Source of the DNA: Gordoniibacillus kamchatkensis
GTDB lineage: Bacteria; Bacillota; Bacilli; Paenibacillales; NBRC-103111
DNA length: 52,142 nucleotides
Reading direction: 5' to 3'
Assembly: GCF_000829455.1 (NCBI RefSeq)
Contig: NZ_JXAK01000052.1
Span: 1 to 52,142, forward strand
Shown piece by piece: positions 33,756 to 42,736 of this stretch. The position numbers and the translations under genes are program-made. The number at the start of each line of letters is the position of its first letter. The stretch's first letter is position 1. The notes under the pieces were generated by a model, which had not been told where the DNA came from, made no database searches, and was given only the letters and a program-made list of their open reading frames with translations.

Positions 33756-35698
33756 TTACACGGCGTTCTTCTGCGCCTTTCCGCCCGTAAACTGGCTATA
33801 GTACAAATCGCTGTAGAAACCGTTCAGCGCGAGAAGCTCGTGATGGGTTCCTTTTTCGATCAAGCTGCCGTGGTTCATGACCAGGATCAGGTCGGCGTCG
33901 CGAATCGTCGACAACCGGTGGGCGATGACGAAGCTCGTTCTTCCTTTCATCAGCTCGGCCATCGCCTTTTGGATATAAATTTCCGTTCTCGTGTCTACGC
34001 TGCTCGTCGCTTCGTCGAGAATAAGAATCGCCGGGTCGGCGAGAATGGCCCGCGCGATCGTGAGCAGCTGCTTTTGCCCTTGCGACAGGTTGGAAGCTTC
34101 CTCGTTCAAAACGGTATCGTACCCGTCGGGAAGCGTCCGGATAAAATGGTCGGCATAAGCCGCCTTCGCCGCCAGAACGATTTCCTGCTCGGTGGCTCCC
34201 TGGCGGCCGTAGGCGATGTTGTCCCTGATCGTGCCGTTAAAAAGCCACGTATCCTGCAGCACCATGCCGAACAGGCTGCGCAAATTGCCCCGTTTCATCT
34301 CCCTGATATCAACGCCGTCAATCGAGATCCGCCCTCCGTTCGTTTCGTAGAAACGCATTAGCAGATTGACAAGCGTCGTCTTGCCGGCGCCGGTCGGCCC
34401 GACAATGGCGACGGTCTGCCCTTGTTTGACGTTGATATTCATATCCTCGATAAGCGGCGCGTCCGCCGTGTAGCCGAATTTGACGTGCTCGAAAGCTACG
34501 TTCCCTTGCGGCCGGGCGATTTCCTTGGCGCCGGCTGGCTCCGGAATTTCCTCGGTTTCGTCGAGCAGCTCGAAAATGCGCTCGGCCGAAGCGACGGTCG
34601 ATTGAATCAAATTTGCCATATTGGCAATTTGCGTAATCGGCATCGTAAATTGCCCCGAATATTGGATGAAAGCCTGGATATCGCCGATCGCGATGGCGCG
34701 GGTGGTGACCAAGATGCCGCCGCTACGCTGACGAGCACATAGCCGATATTCCCGACAAACATCATGAGCGGCATAATAATGCCGGAGATGAATTGCGCGC
34801 GCCAGCCGGCCTCGTACAGCCTGCCGTTAATTTCGTTAAACCTCTCGATCGATTTGCCCTCGAACCCGAACGCTTTGACGACGCTGTGGCCGGTAAACAT
34901 TTCTTCCACGTGGCCGTTCAGCTCGCCGAGCGTCTTTTGCTGTGCGGCGAAATATTTTTGCGAGCGGGGGGCGACCTTCTTCGTCACGAAAATGCTGAGC
35001 GGCACCGTAAGAATCGTAATGAGAGCAAGCAGCGGACTGATCGTCAGCATCATGACGACAATGCCGAGGAGCGTAATGATCGACGAAATCGTCTGCGACA
35101 TGCTCTGCTGCAGCGTCGTGCCGATGTTGTCGACGTCGTTCGTGACGCGGCTCAAAATGTCGCCGTGCGTCCGCGAATCGTAAAATTTTAAAGGCAGACG
35201 CGCCAGCTTGCCGTTAATTTCGTTCCGCAAATCGAATACGATTCGCTGCGAGACGCCGGCCATAATAAATTGCTGAATGTAGATGAAAATAGAGCTTAGC
35301 ACGTACAGCCCGGCTAAGACGAGCAATATGTGCGCGATATAGGCGAAATCGATTTTGGCGCCTGCCACGCCGTGCAGCTTCGCCATCGCGCCTTCGAACA
35401 GCTTGGTCGTGGCGTCCCCGAGCAGCTTCGGGCTGACGATGCTGAACAATGTGCCGATCACGGCCATCGCGACTACGGCGAGGAGCCGCATGTTATACGG
35501 CTTAATGTAGCCGAGCAGCCGGCGCAGCGTTCCTTTGAAATTTTTCGCTTTTTGCACCGGCATCATCATCCCGCCGGGGCCGCCGCCGAACGGGCCTCTG
35601 CCGAAGCCGGGTCCGCCGGGTCCGCCGGGTCCGCCGGATCCGGGACCGCCAGGGCCGCCGCCGGGGCGCGGGCTTTGCGCTTTGTTTTGTTCGCTCAT
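33756..35698 (-). pseudogene. ABC exporter half-transporter (canonical subunit), one frameshift
   Basis: About 647 residues when corrected. Membrane domain plus ATPase in one chain. The N-terminus is an unusual Gly/Pro-rich stretch (residues 10-45) before six helices. The ATPase has Walker [10 protein letters not shown], signature LSQGQ and a canonical Walker B/E ([13 protein letters not shown]). The frame breaks near 34722. Adding one G (AGCGGCGGC to AGCGGGCGGC) joins [11 protein letters not shown] to [13 protein letters not shown]. The ATG overlaps the stop of the upstream ABC gene (ATGA). The two subunits would form a heterodimeric multidrug-type exporter at the membrane. Confidence 0.88.
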
Positions 35699-37422
35699 GC
35701 GATTTCCTCCTCCGACAGCTGCGAAGCTACGATTTCCCGGTATACGCCGCAGCTTCGCAGCAGCTCTTCATGGCTGCCGATACCGGCGATTTGCCCGTCG
35801 TCCAGCACGACAATCCGGTCCGCGTCCATAATGGTGCTGACTCGTTGCGCTACGATCAGCACGGTGGCGTCCGCCGTTTCCTTTTTCAGCGCCGCGCGCA
35901 GCTTGGCGTCGGTTTTGAAGTCAAGCGCCGAAAAGCTGTCGTCGAACATATAAATGTTCGGCTTCCGCACCAGAGCCCGCGCGATGGAGAGGCGCTGCTT
36001 CTGGCCGCCGGACAAGTTGGTGCCGCCTTGCGCAATGACGGAGTCGAAGCCGTCCTGCATGGCGGAGATGAAATCGGCGGCCTGGGCGGTTTCCGCGGCG
36101 CGCCTGACCTCTTCGTCCGTGGCCGTCTCTTTGCCGAAACGGATGTTGTCCTTCACGGTGCCGGAGAAGAGGACGGCTTTTTGCGGCACGTAACCGATTT
36201 GGGCGCGCAAGCTTTCCTGGCTCATGTCGCGAATATCGACCCCGTCCACGAAAATGTTTCCGCTGTCCGCGTCGTAAAACCGCAGCAGCAAGTTCGCCAG
36301 CGTCGATTTGCCGGACCCGGTCCCGCCGATGATGGCCGTCACTTCGCCGGGCCGTGCGCCGAACGAAATGTCGCGGACGGCCGGCTGCTCGGCGCCGGGA
36401 TAGCTGAACGTCACATGCCGAAACTCCAGAAAGCCCAGCTGCTTCTCCGCCGTCTTCGCATCCGCCCGGTCTTCGATTTCCGGCACGGTATTCAGCACCG
36501 CGTTGATTCTGTCGGCGGAAACCGACGCGCGCGGAATCATCATTAAAATCATGGAAAACATCATCATCGAAAACATAATTTGCATGCCGTACTGGATGAA
36601 CGCCATCAAATCGCCGATTTGGATATGGTTCTGGTCGACGCGAATGCTGCCAAACCACATAATGGCGATGGTGGCAACGTTCATCACCAGCATCATAACA
36701 GGCATCATGGACGACATAATTTGGGTCACCTTCACCGCCGTGGCGGTCAGATCCCGATTGGCTTCGTGGAACCGTTCCCGCTCGTGGTCCGTCCGGTTAA
36801 AGGCGCGGATGACGCGGATCCCCGTCAAATTTTCGCGCAATACGAGATTGAGCCGGTCCAGCTTGGTTTGCAGCATTTTAAACAGCGGCACGCCTTTGCC
36901 GGCAATCAAAAAGAAAGCCCCGGCAATGACGGGAATGACCGCCACCAGCACGAGCGACAGCGCCGCGTCCTTGGAAACGGCCATCACGATGCCGCCGATG
37001 CACATCATCGGCGCGCTGACGAACATGCGCAGCATCATGAATAAAACTTGCTGCACTTGCGTGATGTCGTTGGTCGTGCGGGTAATGAGCGAAGCCGTGC
37101 CGATGTTGTCGAATTCGTGCAGCGTAAAGCGCTCCACCTGCGAAAACAAGCGGCCGCGAAGCAGTGTGCCGAAGCCCGTCGTCGTGCGGGCCGACGCATA
37201 GCCGGCCAGGACGTTGCAAACGGTGCCGGCTGCGGCGACAACGAGCATGAACGCTCCGACTTTCGCAATATACGGGATATCGCCGTGAATGACGCCGGTG
37301 TCGATGATGTCGGACATTAATGTAGGGAGATACAGCTGAGAGAGGGACTGCAAAAACATAAGCGCCAACACGACGCCTATAGAGGCGGAGTATGGCTTCA
37401 AAAACTTGAACAGCTTGAACAC
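35695..37422 (-). CDS. ABC exporter half-transporter (degenerate-site subunit)
   Basis: 575 residues from GTG 37422 (FKLFKFLKPYSASIGVV), with AAGGAAGGTGAT upstream. Six-helix exporter domain, then ATPase: Walker A IGGTGSGKST near residue 368, signature LSGGQ, and Walker B IYMFDDSFSALD, where the catalytic Glu is Asp. This is the hallmark of the non-catalytic subunit of heterodimeric exporters of the BmrC/YheI type. The stop overlaps the next gene's start. Substrate unknown. An AraC regulator is divergent and may control it. Confidence 0.94.
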   Translation of the reverse strand: MFKLFKFLKPYSASIGVVLALMFLQSLSQLYLPTLMSDIIDTGVIHGDIPYIAKVGAFMLVVAAAGTVCNVLAGYASARTTTGFGTLLRGRLFSQVERFTLHEFDNIGTASLITRTTNDITQVQQVLFMMLRMFVSAPMMCIGGIVMAVSKDAALSLVLVAVIPVIAGAFFLIAGKGVPLFKMLQTKLDRLNLVLRENLTGIRVIRAFNRTDHERERFHEANRDLTATAVKVTQIMSSMMPVMMLVMNVATIAIMWFGSIRVDQNHIQIGDLMAFIQYGMQIMFSMMMFSMILMMIPRASVSADRINAVLNTVPEIEDRADAKTAEKQLGFLEFRHVTFSYPGAEQPAVRDISFGARPGEVTAIIGGTGSGKSTLANLLLRFYDADSGNIFVDGVDIRDMSQESLRAQIGYVPQKAVLFSGTVKDNIRFGKETATDEEVRRAAETAQAADFISAMQDGFDSVIAQGGTNLSGGQKQRLSIARALVRKPNIYMFDDSFSALDFKTDAKLRAALKKETADATVLIVAQRVSTIMDADRIVVLDDGQIAGIGSHEELLRSCGVYREIVASQLSEEEIA

Positions 37423-37578
37423 GGTTCATCACCTTCCTTCGGAACAACAGGATACGTTATAAATATAAACCGAATTTAAACGAATTGCGCGAGTTGAATT
37501 GACGCATCCGGTCTCCAAGCGGCTTTGTTGTGTTAAAATGAAGCTATATGGCGATAACGGTAGCTGCGAGGAGAGAAC

Positions 37579-38457
37579 ATGAATCTCATTCAGCCGATGG
37601 ATTTGGGACCGCATGCGTTCGCGATGTCATATCGCGGCGAAACGAAAGGCGAGCACTGGGTCAGATTTCACGCCCATCAAGGCGTGGAACTGCTGTACGT
37701 GCACGAAGGCTGCGGCTCCGTCACGATGGAGCGCCGCAGTTATCCGCTGCGCCCTGGCATGCTGTTCTGCTTTCAGCCTTATCAGCTGCATAAAGTGGAG
37801 GTTCCGGCGCAGGCAGGCGTCCGTTACGTCCGTTCGAATCTTACTTTCGATCCGCGCATCGCCGATTCTTATACCGCTCCGTTCCCGAAGCTGCAGTCTT
37901 TTCTGCGGCGCATCTGGAAAGGGGCACTGACGCAGCAAGCGTTCGAGCTCGGTGGCGACGACCGACTGCCGCAACTGCTGGCCAGCTTCGACGAAGCCCG
38001 GCGGCAGGCGGCCGGGGATCCGCAGGAAGAGGAGCGGGCGCTGTTTTTGCTTGCGCTGCTGCGCCATTTGCAGCTGCACGTATTCCCTCCGGCCGAGGAA
38101 GCCGCGGGCGGCGCCGCGAAAGCGTCCCGTCACGTCGAGCGCATTCTCGACTGGCTGGAGGAGCGGTACGCGCAGCCGTTCGAGCTCGAGGCGATGGCCG
38201 CCGAGCTGCATTTGTCGCCTTACCATATTTCGCATTTGTTCAAAAGCCATACCGGCTCGACATTGTCCGAATACATCGCCGCCCGCCGCATTCGCGAAGC
38301 TTGCGCCCTGCTGGCCAATACGGACTTGCCGGTGCAGGACATCGGGCGGGAGGTCGGCGGGCTCAGCACGTCGTACTTTTGCCAGCTGTTCAAAAAGCAC
38401 AAAGGGGTATCGCCGCAAGCGTACCGGGTCGCGGTGCGGAGAGCTTACGAGGCGTAG
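37579..38457 (+). CDS. AraC-family transcriptional regulator with cupin sensor
   Basis: 292 residues, with GAGGAGAGAAC before the ATG. The N-terminal cupin-like ligand domain (residues about 20-95: HAHQGVELLYVHEGCGSVTM, LRPGMLFCFQPYQLHKVEVP) is followed by two helix-turn-helix motifs (about residues 190-285: FELEAMAAELHLSPYHISHL and DIGREVGGLSTSYFCQLFKK). Divergent from the ABC exporter operon with about 156 bp between starts. It is therefore a plausible local activator of the exporter. Confidence 0.92.
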   Translation: MNLIQPMDLGPHAFAMSYRGETKGEHWVRFHAHQGVELLYVHEGCGSVTMERRSYPLRPGMLFCFQPYQLHKVEVPAQAGVRYVRSNLTFDPRIADSYTAPFPKLQSFLRRIWKGALTQQAFELGGDDRLPQLLASFDEARRQAAGDPQEEERALFLLALLRHLQLHVFPPAEEAAGGAAKASRHVERILDWLEERYAQPFELEAMAAELHLSPYHISHLFKSHTGSTLSEYIAARRIREACALLANTDLPVQDIGREVGGLSTSYFCQLFKKHKGVSPQAYRVAVRRAYEA

Positions 38458-38609
38458 TGGGCGTAGTTTGAGGATTGCTTTGGAGGCGCTCCAGTTCCAG
38501 TATATCGTTCCTAAAGACTACAGGTTGCCGTCGCACAATCCACTGGTCATGTGAGTGAATGGACTACAGGTTCGTTATCTGTGACAAAACGGCGTTTTTT
38601 TCGTCGAGG

Positions 38610-38631
38610 CGGACACAGGAGACGTTATTTC
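38610..38631 (+). repeat. Dispersed repeat, CAGGAGACGTTATTTC family
   Basis: Second copy of the element at 566-587, differing at one position, again upstream of a palindrome array. Confidence 0.6.
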
Positions 38632-38868
38632 GGGGAATACTGCCTCGTTGCCCGATTGAAGCGCCAAATAGCAGATTCTCTGTCCGCTTCAACCCCCATA
38701 GCAGGAAAGAAAGACCGAATAAAGGATTCTCGGTCCGTTTGAGTGCGGCTCTCCGTCGATAGTCTCCGAACGAATATGCGCATGGAAAACCAGTCCAGCG
38801 AAAACGCCCGAAGTTCCGGTTGTTGCATGAATGCTCATTCGGGTAACAGGAATCGCTCTTGCAGGCCA

Positions 38869-39066
38869 TAGCGGAACGACGTTCCGTTATAGTGGGCATT
38901 TCCCGTTATTTCCCAAAACTAGCGGAACAGCAATCCGTTATTTGCTTGCGAAAGCGTCTATCAGCCTCATATGACCGGTGATTTGACACCGATAGCGGAA
39001 CAGAAGTACGTTATGTCGGGGAAATCGCTCCGGTTTGGGCGAATAGCGGAATCTGGTTCCGTTATT
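38869..39066. repeat. Palindromic repeat array, island 3
   Basis: Four palindromes: 38869-38891 (TAGCGGAACGACGTTCCGTT), 38920-38941, 38991-39015 and 39042-39066, paired at 51-bp spacing. The spacer of the first pair (TTTCCCGTTATTTCCCAAAA) is the reverse complement of the island 1 and 2 spacer. Confidence 0.8.
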
Positions 39067-39126
39067 TTTGTGGGCGGGCGTTTCGGAGGCGGGGAAGAGC
39101 GGGGCACATCCTGCCGATAGCGACAA

Positions 39127-39167
39127 AAAATGGGACATGTCCCGCTTGCCGGGCCATGTCCCATTTT
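39127..39167. terminator. Terminator downstream of the ANTAR-TrpD-like operon
   Basis: AAAATGGGACATG pairs with CATGTCCCATTTT, with inner CCCG/CGGG. It is about 200 bp past the TrpD-like stop on the minus strand. Confidence 0.7.
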
Positions 39168-39371
39168 CGCATTCGCTGCATATATCGCTGCGCTCGTTTA
39201 CGCCACCGCGCCAACGTCGCGCCTTCTCGCCCGTGTACCCCGCCGCACCATGATTGCGGTCACACACCGCACCCACTGCTCACGTCGCCACGCCTGTGGT
39301 GCGGCTCCGCGCCGCGGCGCACCTACCACCGTCTCGCTCACTTACGTCGCCTTCCCACCGCGCCCCGCCGC

Positions 39372-40400
39372 TTATACCGCTGCGCCGGCGAGTGCCGCTT
39401 TCCAGCGGTCAAACGCCGCGAGCGCCTTGCCTTCGTCGAGCGCCGCGCGCGCACGGTATATGCCTTCCTCGATCGAGCCGACCTTCTCCCCAATCCAAAG
39501 CCGCACCGCGCTGTTGAGCAGCACCATGTTCCAATAAGGCAGCTCCGCTTGCCCGCGCAGCACGGACAACGTCATCTCCGCTTGGCGGGCCGCCGTCCAC
39601 TCTGCGTCCGGCACTTCGACCTGCAGCTCGTAAAGCTCCGGATCGACGATGAACAGCTCGCTCGCTCCGCCGTGGATCAAATACGTGCGCGTCCGCTTGT
39701 CGACGCCGAGGTCTTCCGACCCTTCCATTCCCTGCACGATGATGCCGCGCTCTACGCCGAGATCCATAACGAGCTTTGCCACTTTCTCGAAAACGGTGCC
39801 GTGGAACACGCCTGCCGCCATATACGGCGCATCCGAATAGCGCAGCAGCTTTTCCGCCGTGTTGAACACGGTGCGCAGACCGAGCTCCTCGCGGATGCCG
39901 CGCAGCTCGGCCAGCGGCGGGCACCACGCTTCGGACGGCACGTACAGGAAGCCGGACACATCTGCGGCGGCTGCGAGCGTGTCGGCGGCGGCCGCTTCCA
40001 CGGCGGCTCCGAGCTCGCGAAGCACGTCCGGCAGCGTTACGCCCCACTTCGGCGGCAGCGCGGCGCTGCCGTGCAGCGTCGCCGGCAGGCCGTTTGCCGC
40101 CAGCACGAAAGCGGTCGGCAGCGTCGCCATGAACGAGCGCGTCCGCCCGTCGTACGGGCCGGCGCAGTCGAAGCCGCCCGCCATCCGGTGCAGCTGGGCG
40201 CGCTCGCGCAGCGCATCGATGAAGGCGCGCAGCTCGTCAAGCGACTCCATTTTGATGCGTTCCGCCACGAGGAACGCCCCGATCTGCGCCGGCGTAGCCC
40301 CGCCGGTTACGATCAGCTCAGCCGCCCGGCGCGCTTCCTCGTACGTGAGATCGCGGGCGCCGCGCTTGCCCCGGCCGACTTCTTTCAACAGATTGATCAT
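39372..40400 (-). CDS. TrpD-like (anthranilate phosphoribosyltransferase family) protein
   Basis: 342 residues. The N-terminal helical domain (LTYEEARRAAELIVTGGATP, AQIGAFLVAERIKMESLDEL) and later GGFDCAGPYDGRTRSFMATL, HGSAALPPKWGVT, FNTAEKLLRYSDAPYMAAGV and VQGMEGSEDLGVDKRT follow the TrpD2/YbiB-like glycosyltransferase fold. The PRPP-binding GTGGD of true TrpD is absent, so tryptophan synthesis is unlikely. The ATG overlaps the stop of the ANTAR regulator by four bases. Placement in a nitrate assimilation locus suggests a regulatory or nucleotide-linked role. Confidence 0.85.
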   Translation of the reverse strand: MINLLKEVGRGKRGARDLTYEEARRAAELIVTGGATPAQIGAFLVAERIKMESLDELRAFIDALRERAQLHRMAGGFDCAGPYDGRTRSFMATLPTAFVLAANGLPATLHGSAALPPKWGVTLPDVLRELGAAVEAAAADTLAAAADVSGFLYVPSEAWCPPLAELRGIREELGLRTVFNTAEKLLRYSDAPYMAAGVFHGTVFEKVAKLVMDLGVERGIIVQGMEGSEDLGVDKRTRTYLIHGGASELFIVDPELYELQVEVPDAEWTAARQAEMTLSVLRGQAELPYWNMVLLNSAVRLWIGEKVGSIEEGIYRARAALDEGKALAAFDRWKAALAGAAV

Positions 40401-41065
40401 CTTTTGCGCCCTCCCTTGCTGTTCTGATCCTGCAGCAGCTGATACACTTTCACGATCGACGTGGCGACGTCGACCATCCGCTTGCGTTCGTTCATCGCCT
40501 GCTTGCGCAGGAAATCGTAAGCTTCGGCTTCGGATATCCCTTTAATCTCGCACAAAATGCCTTTCGCCTGATCGATCCACTTGCGTTCCTCGAGGCGCGA
40601 CAGGAGCTGCTCCCGCTCCTGCAGCCATTCGCGCCGCTGCAGAAAATGGTTGAAGCCGATCAGCAGCGAGGCGTGCAAATCGATAGCGGACATGTTTGCC
40701 GACAGCAAGCCGTCCAGTTCTACATCGAGCTTGCACTCCTGGCTCGGGAATGTCAAGTCGTCGCACCAAAGCAGCACCGGCACAGGGCGCAAGGCGAGCA
40801 CTTTTTTGCGCCACGCGGCGAGTCCTTCGGCCGGCACGGAGAGCAGCGCGGCATCCGCGGCCTCGAGCTGTGCGGCGAACTCGCGCGGCTCCGCGGAAGC
40901 GGCGATGACGCGCAGCCCCAAATCGCGCAGCTTCTTCTCCGGTACCGTCTCCGCGGCGCCGGAGTCAGGTCCGGCGGCGTCTTCGCCATCGGAGTCGGCG
41001 GGAGCCGGGGCGAAGCGCGTGCGCACGTCCCGATATTCGTCAACGAGCAAAAACGTTTGGATCAT
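40397..41065 (-). CDS. ANTAR-domain RNA-binding antiterminator (NasR/NasT-like)
   Basis: 222 residues from ATG 41065 (MIQTFLLVDEYRDVRTRFAP), with GGGGGT upstream; longer frames run through the nitrate promoter. The N-terminal part is a degenerate receiver-like domain (VIAASAEPREFAAQLEAADA, VLLWCDDLTFPS). The C-terminal 60 residues are an ANTAR domain: LEERKWIDQAKGILCEIKGI, SEAEAYDFLRKQAMNERKRM, VDVATSIV. Such proteins bind paired hexaloop hairpins in leader RNA and prevent termination. Exactly such hairpins lie in the divergent narK leader. The nitrate/nitrite sensor is not evident. Confidence 0.9.
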   Translation of the reverse strand: MIQTFLLVDEYRDVRTRFAPAPADSDGEDAAGPDSGAAETVPEKKLRDLGLRVIAASAEPREFAAQLEAADAALLSVPAEGLAAWRKKVLALRPVPVLLWCDDLTFPSQECKLDVELDGLLSANMSAIDLHASLLIGFNHFLQRREWLQEREQLLSRLEERKWIDQAKGILCEIKGISEAEAYDFLRKQAMNERKRMVDVATSIVKVYQLLQDQNSKGGRKR

Positions 41066-41225
41066 GTCACAACCCCCACAAGCAAAATGAAACGGAGCAT
41101 GGCATGGCGCCGCATAAATTTCACTGCTCATGTTATGTTTTATAACAATAAATATAACACGACGACTTAAGAATTGTCGATTACCGATTTGACACGAGCC
41201 AAAATCAAAATTTGTGTTATGTTTA

Positions 41226-41254
41226 TTGACACAAACAACGTTCCCGCATATAAT
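41226..41254 (+). promoter_or_regulatory. Consensus sigma-A promoter of narK operon
   Basis: TTGACA (41226-41231), a 17-bp spacer, and TATAAT (41249-41254). A perfect consensus promoter fits control after initiation, by antitermination. Confidence 0.9.
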
Positions 41255-41265
41255 GACCGTAACGA

Positions 41266-41321
41266 GGCTCACAAGGGAGTGAGCTCTTCCCAAACCTGAA
41301 ACGTCGACACACTGTTGTGTC
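41266..41321 (+). promoter_or_regulatory. Dual hexaloop ANTAR target hairpins in the narK leader
   Basis: Hairpin P1: GCTCAC-AAGGGA-GTGAGC (41267-41284), with a six-base loop having A1 and G4. Hairpin P2: GACAC-ACTGTT-GTGTC (41306-41321), with loop A1 and G4. Paired hexaloops with A1/G4 are the known recognition element of ANTAR proteins such as EutV and NasR. The terminator starts 12 bases later. An alternative TGTTG-TGT-CAACA hairpin (41313-41325) excludes P2. Confidence 0.82.
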
Positions 41322-41333
41322 AACACGGCAATG

Positions 41334-41394
41334 AAGCCTGTCTGTTTACGACGATCGCGCTGCGGCGGTCTTGCGTAATCAGATGGGCTTTTTC
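41334..41394 (+). terminator. Leader terminator (attenuator) of the narK operon
   Basis: AAGCCTGTCTG (41334-41344) pairs over 11 bp with CAGATGGGCTT (41380-41390), with inner TTACG/CGTAA and GAC-CGC/GCG-GTC pairing, then T5. It lies 34 bp before the narK start, so it must be bypassed for expression. Confidence 0.82.
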
Positions 41395-41427
41395 TGTTTC
41401 ATTTTAGAAAAAAAGGAGCTGGGAGAA

Positions 41428-42702
41428 ATGGTGGATCGGAAGTCGTTTTTGCAAAGCGGGCACAAAGGGTCGCTTGTCAGCGCGTTTTTGTACTTTGACA
41501 TGAGCTTCATGATTTGGGTCATGCTCGGCCCGCTGGCGGTGCTTATCGCCAAAGACTTCAATCTCGACGCCGCACAAAAAGCCAACCTCGTGGCGCTGCC
41601 GGCCCTCGGCGGCTCCATCTTGCGACTTGTGTTAGGTTACTTGACAGACCGCATCGGCTCGAAAAAAACGGGAATTCTCGGCATGGTGCTGACCGTCGTC
41701 CCGCTTATATTCGGCTGGCAATTTGCGAATTCGCTCAGCGACATGTATTTCGTCGCCCTCATGCTCGGCATCGCCGGCGCCAGCTTCGCCGCCGCCTTGC
41801 CGCTCGCAAGCCGCTGGTACCCGCCGCAATATCAAGGCCTTGCGCTCGGCATCGCCGGTGCCGGCAACAGCGGCACGATTTTCAGCACGCTGTTTGCGAA
41901 CCGGCTCGCACAGCATTACGGCGACTGGCACGTCGTGTTCTCCTTGGCGCTCATCCCGCTCGCGATCGTATTCCTCATTTTCCTGTTCATGGCCAAGGAC
42001 AGCCCGAACCAGCCCGCGCCGAAGACGTTCGCCGATTACGGCCGGGTGCTGAGCCAGAAAGATACGTGGCTGTTCTGTCTCTTTTATATGGTGACGTTCG
42101 GCGGTTTTTCCGGCATGGCGGGCTATTTGACGATTTTCTTCAACACGCAGTATAAGCTGGGCGCGGTGACGGCGGCCGACTTCGCGACAATTTGCATTAT
42201 CGCCGGGAGCTTTTTCCGCCCGGTCGGCGGCTGGCTGTCCGATAAGCTGGGCGGCATCCGGATGCTGATGGTGCTGTATGCGGTCATCGGCCTGATGCTT
42301 GCCGGCGTCTCCACGCTGCCGGCGCTAGGGCTGACGACAGCGCTGCTGTTCGTCGGCATGATGTGCATGGGAGCGGGCAACGGGGCGGTGTTCCAGCTCG
42401 TGCCGCAACGTTTTCCGCAAGAAGTCGGCATCATTACCGGCATCGTCGGCGCGGCCGGCGGTCTCGGCGGCTATATCCTGCCGAAAATTCTCGGCAACCT
42501 GAAGCAGTCGACGGGCTCATTCACGCCGGGCTTCCTGATTTTGAGCGCTATTGCGCTCTGCTGCGTCGTTATCATCTCGGTCGCGCAGCGGGAGTGGAAG
42601 CGCAAATGGATCGGCGCCGGCGGCAAAGTGAGCCAGCTCGCGGCCTCTGCGGCAAACTTGCATTCCGGCGGCAATATGAACCCGGACGCGACCAAGGCGT
42701 AA
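41428..42702 (+). CDS. narK: Nitrate/nitrite MFS transporter
   Basis: 424 residues from ATG 41428 (MVDRKSFLQSGHKGSLVSAF), with AAAAGGAGCTGGGAG upstream. The frame could start earlier, but that lies within the attenuator. Twelve helices of the nitrate/nitrite porter family: FDMSFMIWVMLGPLAVLIAK, LPALGGSILRLVLGYLTDRI, GIAGASFAAALPLASRWYPP and the nitrate signature YQGLALGIAGAGNSGT, with the second in MGAGNGAVFQLVPQRFP. Imports nitrate for the reductases that follow. 34 bp before nirB, in one operon. Confidence 0.95.
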   Translation: MVDRKSFLQSGHKGSLVSAFLYFDMSFMIWVMLGPLAVLIAKDFNLDAAQKANLVALPALGGSILRLVLGYLTDRIGSKKTGILGMVLTVVPLIFGWQFANSLSDMYFVALMLGIAGASFAAALPLASRWYPPQYQGLALGIAGAGNSGTIFSTLFANRLAQHYGDWHVVFSLALIPLAIVFLIFLFMAKDSPNQPAPKTFADYGRVLSQKDTWLFCLFYMVTFGGFSGMAGYLTIFFNTQYKLGAVTAADFATICIIAGSFFRPVGGWLSDKLGGIRMLMVLYAVIGLMLAGVSTLPALGLTTALLFVGMMCMGAGNGAVFQLVPQRFPQEVGIITGIVGAAGGLGGYILPKILGNLKQSTGSFTPGFLILSAIALCCVVIISVAQREWKRKWIGAGGKVSQLAASAANLHSGGNMNPDATKA

Positions 42703-42736
42703 ACGCCCAACAAGCTGAAGAAGGGAAGGAACTACT

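Larger units (their letters stand above)
38458..39371. other. Repeat-rich gap without genes
   Basis: About 900 bp with no supported coding sequence. It holds a direct repeat GACTACAGGTT (about 38516 and 38563), the second repeat family (38610-38631), a palindrome array (38869-39066) and one terminator (39127-39167). From 39170 to 39371 the sequence is GC-rich with nothing recognised. Confidence 0.7.

Noticed and set aside
38458-39371. Small genes in the gap after the AraC gene
   Set aside because: Short frames consist of repeat sequence without ribosome binding sites or plausible proteins.
41066-41326. Longer N-terminus for the ANTAR protein
   Set aside because: It would run through the consensus narK promoter and leader on the other strand, and it has no domain similarity. 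ATG 41065 has a ribosome binding site.
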